A stretch of 64,000 nucleotides of DNA from positions 52,782,728-52,846,727 of the forward strand of contig CM055098.1 of the NCBI GenBank assembly GCA_029204225.1, written 5' to 3'. Each line of letters opens with the position of its first letter. The stretch's first letter is position 1. The translations under genes and the position numbers were made by a program. Below the pieces are notes generated by a model. That model was not told the DNA's origin, did not search any database, and saw only the letters and a program-made list of their open reading frames with translations. Source of the DNA: Diphasiastrum complanatum (Eukaryota; Streptophyta; Lycopodiopsida; Lycopodiales; Lycopodiaceae). Shown one piece after another: positions 56,848-64,000 of the stretch.

Positions 56848-59836
56848 CGGTATCAGAGGAGGAAGATGATGGCTTCAACACATCCGTGATGGTATCATCT
56901 ACACCAAGATCAAGCCGAGAGACATGGTGGATTGATAGTGGGGCTAGCTCCCACATGTCATTCAACAAGCATTATTTTTCTACTCTACTTTCTTGTAATG
57001 ATTCTAAGAAGTATAAGATCTATTCCATTATGCTTATTCTCATCTAAGAGGATAGATCTTGTTAATATTTTGTATGTTTCATCCATTACAAAACAATGGA
57101 CTAGATGTACAAGAGTGTGTTCCATCGTGAAAAGTGATAAGTGCATAGCTAGTGGCATTAAGCAAGGAAGGATTTTTAAGTTGGATGCTATTGTGGCCAT
57201 TGAAAGTGTGAATATGGTTAGGGAGGAGTTGACTCAACTGGAGCTTTGGCACAAACGATTAGGCCATCCTAATATTCAAGCAATGGAATCCATGGCATCA
57301 AAGGAGCTAGCTCTCGGCCTACCAAAATCTTTCAAGAAGTGTGGCAAAGTGTGTGAGGCATGTGGCCTTGCAAAGTCACACAAGACTTCCTACAAGAGAT
57401 CTTTGACAAGATCTACCTCACCTTTGGATCTTATTCATTTAGATATACATGCTTTGTCTCATGAAAGTAATGGAGGTGCCTTAATGTATGTGACTTTCAT
57501 AGATGATTGTACTAGATTTACTTGGATTGAATTATCGTCTAAGAAAAGCCTTGTATATGAAGCATCTCTAGCGGAAAAACAACTTAGTTCTTGCATTAGA
57601 GTTCTAAGATGTGATAATGGAGGAGTGTATATCTCCAACAAAATGAGAGGCTTTTGTGAGATCAATGGCATTAAGAGAGAGCTCACTTGTTCCTACATCC
57701 CCCAACAAAATGGGGGTGGTCGAGAGGAAAAATAGGAGTCTTTGTGAATGTGCAAAGTCTTTAAGACTTGATGCATCTCTACCCATCTCTTTTTTGGGGG
57801 AGGCCATAACTTGTGCAATTTACTTATGTAATAGGCTTCCTAATAGTGCTATTGGTGGGATCTCACCATTTCAAGCTTTGTTTGGCAATAAGCCCAATGT
57901 AAAAGATTTTAAAGTGTTTGGATGTATATGTTATGTCCACATTCCTTTGGAAATTAGAAGGAAAGGAGATGCAACTTCCTTCAAAGAAATATTTGTAGGC
58001 TATAGTGAAAATAGCAAAGGATATAGGATATTTGGTCCTATATCAAGCAAAGTAAAAGTTAGCAAGGATGTCTTATTTGATGAATCTCAAAGTTATAAGT
58101 TGTCTCCAAGTTCATCTAATCTTTTAGGTGATAAAGATCTTGCAAAACCCGAGGAGAAGCTTCTTGAAAATGATCTTTTGGAAGATTAAGATCAAGGAGC
58201 AAGGCCGAGATTTCAAGGCTCACATACTTTGAGAAAGGGAAGCAAAGGGAAGACACAACTCCTTCTACCTCTTACTCTTTTCTAACCACAATGCTTGAAG
58301 AGCCATCATGTTATGAAGATGCAAGTAGATCACAAGTTTGGAGAGATGCAATGCAAGTAGAGTTTGATGCTTTGATAGATAGTCAAACTTGGAATCTTGT
58401 ACACCTTCCATATGGGAAGAAGCCACTTGCATGTAAGTGGATCTATTGATTAAAGTACAATCAAGATGGATCTATAAGTAAGTACAAAGCTAGATTGGTT
58501 GCTAAGGGGTTTCTTCAAACTAAAGGCATAGATTATGAAGAAACATTTGCTCCTGTAGCAAAGCTTGTAACTATTAGATTGGTCATTTGTATTGCTACTT
58601 TGTTCAAGTGGATGTGACCAATGCTTTTTTGAATGGCTACTTGGAGGAGGAAATATATGTTGCAACCCGAGGGATTCATCAAGGATGGTGAGGAGGAGAA
58701 GGTTTGCCATTTAAGGAAGATCCTATATGGCTTGAAGCAAGCACCTAGAGCTTGGTACTCTAGGTTGTATGATTTTCTTTACTCCCTTGGCTTTCTGATT
58801 AGCTCTTATGGGCCTTCTTTGTACATCAAATGTAATGATGGAAAGATCATAATTTTAGTTGATGATATCATATTGACAGGAAATGATGGTGAAAGCATAA
58901 GAAATGTTAAAGCTTCTTTGTCTAGTGAATTCAAGATGGTAGAGCTAGGACTTCTTAAGTTTATACTTGGAATAGAAGTTACTAGAGGTAGTGATTTTAC
59001 TTTTATAAGTCAATCAAAGTATGCTACTTCCATTCTTGAAAGGTTTGGCATGAAATATTGTAAGGTAATTGACACCCCTATGGAGCAAGTTTGTAAAGTT
59101 ACTAATGACTGTGATGAAGCATCCTTTGAGGACATCACACTCTTTAGGAAGCTAATAGACTCCTTAATCTATTTGACAATCACTAGACCATATTTGAGTT
59201 ATGATGTAAGCAAGTTAAGTCAATATATGCAAGGTCCTTTGATGCGTCATTGGAAAAGTGTCCAGAGAGTGCTTAGATATGTCTCTTCTACTAGATTTTT
59301 TGGCATTCTCTATCAAGGATCTAACTTGTACTTGAGAGCATTTTTGGATTCATATTTTGCAGGAGACAAGATGGATAGAAGATCTATAAGTGCATTTGCC
59401 ACTTTTCTTTGTGGAGGAGTGATATCTTGGCTTTCCAAAAAGCAAGATACAATTTCTCTTTCCTCTTGTGAAGCCAAGTACAAGGCATTGACTTCAACAA
59501 CCAAAGAACTTCTATGGCTAAGAAGACTTTTGATGGAGCTTCAAGTGATAAAGGCCAAGGATATCCCTTGCATCTATTGTGACAATCAAGCTTCTCAACA
59601 TGTCACCTACCAATCGATCTTCCATGCTAGAACAAAGCATATTGAGATAGCTCATCACTTTGTGAGGGAGAAGGTGCAATCCAAGGAGGTTCAACTTCAT
59701 CATGTGCCATCATCCGAGTGCATAGCTGATATCTTAACAAAACCTTTGGCTAAAGATCCATTTTTCAAGCTAAGAAGTGCTCTTGGAATTGTAGATAGAT
59801 GTACATTAGACTTGTCAAGTTAGAAGTGAGGAGGAG
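56848..59836 (+). pseudogene. Copia pol relic (Copia E): protease, integrase, RT, RNase H
   Basis: The relic runs through protease DSGASSHMSF (WWIDSGAS near 56923), then LWHKRLGHPN and CEACGLAKSHK of GAG_pre-integrase. Integrase has HLDIHA, FIDDCTRFTW, RCDNGG and, after a frame slip near 57717, ERKNRS, so D, D and E are all present, with a small gap near 57560. VFGCICYVHI and GYSENSKGYR close integrase. RT starts at CKWIY and has [39 protein letters not shown] and LVDDIILTGND, in which the Tyr of YVDD is missing. RNase H follows to HHVPSSECIADILTKPLAKD. The last 396 codons (58633-59823) are one open frame. Stops or shifts lie near 57050, 57717, 58187, 58449 and 58617. The polypurine tract AGTGAGGAGGAG ends at 59836. 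Confidence 0.9.
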
Positions 59837-60414
59837 TGTTAAAAAAGTCACTTCAAATTTGTTATACATGGTGTATCTTGATATATGAGATCATGATAGG
59901 ATGTCACATGTGTGGAGTCTGTTCCCACATGTGAAAAGATGTACATAACTTTTTGTCATAGCGTTAGATTGATTTTAGATGGATCTACTCATGGTGAAAT
60001 TGACCTTTGCGTAGAATCTAGAAATGAGTCAAATTGGTCAAACTTTTGTAGTTAGAATGCACTTTCATGTGAATGAGTAAATGCTTCCACATGTAAAGAT
60101 GCCATTCACACTTGTGGATAAGATAGTAGATGATAAGATAGAGAGATTCCATTTGATCCTATTTTATAGGAAATATTCCTATAAATGTGGAAGACTAGCT
60201 TTCTGTTTTCTAGCCAAAGAGAATAGTCAACTTTGGGAAATGAGCATACATAGTTCCCATTGGTGGATCTGGATGACTAGGCACTCTTCACGCGTGTGAA
60301 GGCTTGCTGGACAGTACACAACTCGTTGATGTACTTGATCTACAAAAGGATCAACCAAATCAATGAGAAGTTGATGAGACATTGGCAAATTCTGGTTTTC
60401 TTGTATTTTTCACA
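59837..60414 (+). mobile_element. 3' LTR of Copia E
   Basis: Starts TGTTAAAAAAGTCAC after the polypurine tract and ends TGTATTTTTCACA, 578 bp. It contains CACATGTGTGGAGTCTGTTC near 59908 and TTCACGCGTGTGAAGG near 60289, related to the LTR palindrome seen elsewhere. A 5' LTR counterpart was not found. Confidence 0.7.
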
Positions 60415-60484
60415 TTTGTCTTGAGTTTTGATGAGTGGAATGATCTTGTATGCTTGCATAACTGCGACAAAGCATCTCAACAAT

Positions 60485-61006
60485 TGTTATGAAGGCAGCC
60501 AATTTGCCAATATTATTGAAGGATACACAAATGCGGATTGGGCAAGAGATATCGACACCAAAAGATCAACTTCTAGATTTGTATTTTTATACAATTGAGG
60601 CCCAATCTCTTGGAACAGCCAAAAGCAGACCTCAGTAGCATTATCATCGACCGAATCAGAATACATAGCTATCATGAATGCTACCAAGGAGACAATTTGG
60701 CTAAGATACATGCTTGCAGATATCGACTTTGCTCAGTCACATCCAACGACTATTTACTGTAACAATCAAATCACAATCACACTATCTCTAAATTTGAGAT
60801 TTCACTCTCGGAGCAAACACAACGAAATCATGTATCACTACCTTAGAGAAAAAGTGCAAAGCAAGGAAGTGTCATTAATTTACTGTAGGACAGAGTTAAT
60901 GCAGCAGATTACTTCACCAAGGCGTTGTCCAAGAATCATTACATCAGATTTAACGACATGCTAAATCTAACGATCCAAGTTTTTTAGGATCCACATTAAA
61001 GGGGAG
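60485..61006 (+). pseudogene. Copia RNase H relic (Copia F)
   Basis: Encodes EGSQFANIIEGYTNADWARD, RSTSRFVFLYN, SWNSQKQTSVALSSTESEYI, then ATKETIWLRYMLADI, SLNLRFHSRSKHNEIMYHYL and REKVQSKEVSLIYC, the C-terminal RNase H region of Copia. Stops lie near 60596 and 60888. RT is missing. The polypurine tract AAAGGGGAG (60998-61006) leads into an LTR. It lies downstream of Copia E's 3' LTR and is a different, more divergent lineage. Confidence 0.85.
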
Positions 61007-61340
61007 TGTTGGATTTCAATGCTCAAGACCAAATCCATCAAGTAATGAGCATCCTGAAAAATCAGTCGAAGTCGACTCCAACGACTTTGAAATCACTGAA
61101 GTCCGACTTATCGACTTTGACTTCACCATGAATATATGTATACAATCAATGTTAAAATCCATCCGAGCTCCCGACACATCGAAGTACTTGACATATCGAA
61201 GTGCCCAACATATTGACTTCCTCATTAGGAGAATAATTGATCCATGAACTGTCAGACGACTTCGAGTACATCTTTGACATTCCCAATGCACTGAGCACTA
61301 ACATCCAATCATCAATGTATAATGTCAGCAGATCTAACAT
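61007..61340 (+). mobile_element. Partial LTR of Copia F
   Basis: Starts TGTTGGATTTCAATGCTC directly after the polypurine tract. Rich in GACTT/AAGTC motifs like the LTR at 54363-55247. It is truncated where Gypsy coding sequence begins near 61345, so no LTR end is visible. Confidence 0.7.
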
Positions 61341-62180
61341 GCTCAGCAGGAATTGAAGTCGACAAAGATAAAGTCGAAGTTATAAAGAATCTGTTGATAT
61401 CAACGAATCTATGAGAACTAAGAGTTTTCTTGGGACATGTTGGTTATTATCGAAGATTTATCCCGAATTAATGCCTCTATTGCTGCAGCCCTTACACAAT
61501 TACTCAAGAAGCAAGTCGCTTATATTTGGACGACAGAACAACAGAAAGCATTTGAAGAACTTAAGCAAAAGCTGATTAATGCTCCAATTCTAAGACCGCC
61601 TAACTGGATAATACTATTTTATAGCTATGTTGATGTGTCAGCATTTGCTATTGGTGTCTGTCTAAGCCAGAAGGACGTACAGAAGAAAGACCACCCAATA
61701 TACTGTGCTAGTAGACAGCTAAGTTCTTCAGGAAAAAATTATTCGGCAACATAAAGGGAAACACTTGGAATGATTTTTACTGTAAAAAATTTTTGGCATT
61801 ATTTGTTGGGATATGCTTTTATATTTCATGTTGATCATTATGCTTTGAAGCATCTTGTTAATAAACCTGATTTATCTGGTCAAATTGCTTGTTGGGTTTT
61901 GTTGCTACAAGAGTTCACTTATCAAGTTGAGCTTCGTCAAGGTATCATACTACTGTTGATTATCTTTCATGACTTAGCACGGAAAAGATTGAAGAACCGT
62001 TAAATGACGACTTTGCAGATGAAAATTTATTTGAGATATCTTCTACAAATTCTTTATATTCTGATATTAATATTTATCTCAAAGATCAAATATATCCTGA
62101 CGGGTATGACTTGGAGAAGAAGACAATATTTCAATATAAAGTCGCACTTATACCATTATTAACAATGTTTTGTATTAGCT
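61341..62180 (+). pseudogene. Gypsy reverse transcriptase C-terminus and RNase H relic
   Basis: Begins with GIEVDKDKVEVIKNL and FLGHVGYYRRFIP, the connection between RT and RNase H in Ty3/Gypsy. RNase H follows: YIWTTEQQKAFEELKQKL, YVDVSAFAIGVCLSQ, PIYCASRQLSSSGKNYSAT, then FHVDHYALKHLVNKPDLSGQ. Frameshifts near 61460 and 61935 and stops near 61406, 61752 and 62001 break it. The RT active site is absent because the fragment starts downstream of it, against the truncated Copia F LTR. It continues into the integrase relic. Confidence 0.85.
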
Positions 62181-63190
62181 TGGTGCAGATCATCAGTTAA
62201 GAAGGTGTCTTGAAGTTGAAGATATTCCAAAGGTTATTAGAACCTTACATTCCAAAGATGTCGGTGAACATTTCGCCATGAAGAACGCTGTTTATAAGAT
62301 TATGACCTCCAAAAATTGGTTGCCTACCATGTTTAAGAATGTCTCTAATTATATTTGATCTTGTGATCCATGCCAAAGATCTGGTAAACCAACCAAATCT
62401 ATGAATTGGCCGTTGATGCCAATTATACCACTTGCACCATTTAAAAAGTAGGGGATTGACTTTGTCGGTCCAATAAAGCCGGTAACTCGACACACTAAGT
62501 GTCGATACATTTTGGTTGCGACGGATTATGCAACGAAGAATGTTGAAGCGGAAGTGACAAAACGAAACGATGCAAAAACTGTTGTCGCTTTTCTTTTCAA
62601 ATCTATTATCACACGTTATGGTTGTCCTCTTGAGTTAGTCAGTGATCGTGGTACCCATTTTCTTGATGATATGATCCGACTACTGACAATTTATTTTCTG
62701 ATCAAACATAGAAAGACAACCCATTATAATCCTCAATGCTCTGGGCATATAGAAACACGGAGAAAATCACAACGAAATAGACGACTTACTTTCTTACATA
62801 TGGTATGCATCCAATTCTGACAATTGAATTTGGGGTGCCAACTTTTCGAATGCAAGCAGAACGAACAGATACAGACTGTATTAATGAAAGGTTGCTAACT
62901 ATTGAAGAACTATCCGAAGCTTGAACCAATTCGAAGGATGTTATAGAGAAAATCCAAGAACAGCAAAAGAAAAAGCATGAAACTCATATCAAGACTGTTG
63001 ATCTTAAGGCTGATGTTTATGCTTTGATATATGATAATCATCATCAATTTTTTTTTAAAAGCTTCATATGAGGTGGATGGAACCGTACAAGGTTATTGAA
63101 GTATTTGAAAATGGTTTTGTCCAACTTCAGTCATTGGAAGGTGAATTATTACCAATGTGTATTAACGGTTCCAAACTATATCTCTAACGA
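62181..63190 (+). pseudogene. Gypsy integrase relic
   Basis: The zinc-binding domain reads GEHFAMKNAVYKI and CDPCQRSGKPT. The catalytic core has IDFVGPIKPVTRH with the first Asp, LVSDRGTHF with the second, and GHIETRRK in place of the usual NGQAEsxN with Glu. Stops near 62358 and 62450 and shifts after 62770 break it. The C-terminal part reads EPYKVIEVFENGFV-like and LPMCINGSKLY, ending near 63187. Motifs are like those of the integrase at 16306-17315. As there, more sequence with coding potential follows rather than an immediate LTR. Confidence 0.85.
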
Positions 63191-63520
63191 AGGATTTTGA
63201 GGAAAGAATCTTTCGAAAATCTTTCAGGTATCTTTTAACAATCTACCCTGATTTTTTTTCTCTGATTTATATATCTATTACTTAATTGATTATTTATCAT
63301 TTCATTTATTATTTACTTTTGGATTTGGTAAATCTCTTCTATGATTTATATAAATGTACACGTGTTTCCATATGTCATTCATATTTATGTCCATATTTAT
63401 GACTATGTAGAAGACTGCACAGATGTGATATTTTATCATTATTTAAATTTTTAATGCTCTTAAGCTAATTAAGATAATCTCTTTAGCCGTCTTGAAGATC
63501 AGTAAAGATACCGTCTTTTA
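63191..63520. other. AT-rich spacer after the Gypsy integrase
   Basis: Very T-rich and non-coding in appearance; no LTR start or polypurine tract was identified. Confidence 0.3.
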
Positions 63521-64000
63521 TTTATGAATTTGACAGATGTCAAATCAAGTTGCCACCCAGTCATCGTCTCCACTCTGTCATCGTTTAACACTGCAATTTT
63601 CTATTTTCATTTACACTTTCTTTTTACTTTCACTTGTCCGTGCTCGCTCGTTCTCGTTTTCCATTGTTCACGCTCTTGCTCTCATTTACGTTGCTTTTTG
63701 TTTTTGAAGTTTTCACACCACAATGGATTCAAGTGCAAGCACCAGTTCTAGTGTCAATTGAAAAATCTGAGCTTAAATCCGACTTGCTACCATTCAGTCC
63801 TTACTTGATCGATGCAGGCTGGGTGATCTCAAAGTAGACCCATCCATCGTCCTACACTGATTTTGTGAATTCCATTCACATAGTGGCTGAATCTGACTTC
63901 AAAGTAATATTGCGTAATAACACTTTCACAATCAACGAAGTGATTTTCTTTGAAGCTTTTGGACTGCCAACTGATGGCGCAGCCAACCCAACGTTCAAAG
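63521..64000 (+). pseudogene. Possible Gypsy-linked extra ORF (third occurrence, partial)
   Basis: Downstream of the integrase, open segments encode SIEKSELKSDLLPFSPYLID and, after a stop near 63836, THPSSYTDFVNSIHIV, DFKVILRNNTFTINEVIFFE and AFGLPTDGAANPTFK, running off the window. The pattern of a TFTINEVIFFEAFGLP-like block resembles the N-terminal region of plant transposon proteins found with Athila-type elements, as far as I recall. It does not overlap the parts seen in copies 1 and 2, so membership in the same family is inferred from position only. Confidence 0.4.

Noticed and set aside
56850..56861. GGTATCAGAGG as a primer-binding site for Copia E
   Set aside because: It is in frame with the following pol sequence (SEEEDDGFNTS) and the LTR end before it cannot be defined; it may be coding by coincidence.

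Overview
The window is nuclear DNA of a land plant, probably a vascular plant with a large, repeat-rich genome. Two intact plant genes show this: an Sm core protein B (SmB) gene at 2172-3167 (+), with a telo-box/TATA promoter and a probable 5'UTR intron, and an intronless ATL-type RING-H2 E3 ligase gene at 33267-33833 (+). Almost everything else is decayed transposon sequence, rDNA debris or unassigned AT-rich DNA. The species cannot be named from the sequence. There are no operons, and no CRISPR array, intact tRNA or intact rRNA gene was seen.

Layout. 1-5.6 kb: SmB gene, then a 713-bp hAT-like non-autonomous transposon. 5.6-8.5 kb: unassigned, with a long CT tract. 8.5-10.8 kb: a decayed 18S rRNA middle piece (+), then an inverted ITS1-like piece and the 18S 3' part (-), each beside a GA/CT tract. 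10.8-12.9 kb: an unrecognised spliced-looking gene relic. 12.9-18.9 kb: Gypsy gag and integrase relics, and an extra ORF downstream of the integrase that is cut by an LTR (L1). 20.2-20.7 kb: the 18S 5' end plus its 5'ETS (-). 20.8-21.6 kb: a possible CACTA-derived relic. 22.3-28 kb: a Copia relic, a second Copia (-) whose LTR interrupts the first, and a Gypsy relic (-). 31-32.2 kb: Copia relic (-). 32.5-33.8 kb: ATL gene. 34.7-35.4 kb: second copy of the hAT-like element with a perfect 8-bp target-site duplication. 36.4-39.9 kb: second copy of the Gypsy-linked extra ORF (-), interrupted by a second copy of the 23.5-kb Copia family. 41.6-42.9 kb: PIF1-type helicase relic. 46.4-53.6 kb: LTR L2 and its leader, into which a Copia with both LTRs (46766-51957) is inserted, then another Copia (-). 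54.4-61.3 kb: Copia LTRs, a 43-bp tandem repeat, and two Copia coding relics. 61.3-64 kb: Gypsy RT/RNase H/integrase followed by a third downstream reading frame that runs off the window.

The two host genes are functionally unrelated: one encodes a spliceosome core subunit, the other a membrane-anchored ubiquitin ligase. The rest is best read as a nested insertion history. The most unusual items are the hAT-like family with palindromic subterminal repeats, the Gypsy-associated extra ORF, the dismembered 18S gene, the DEIS-type PIF1 helicase relic, and a CACGTG-centred palindrome shared by several Copia LTRs. All similarity statements come from reading the sequence and from recall of protein families; no database search was run.
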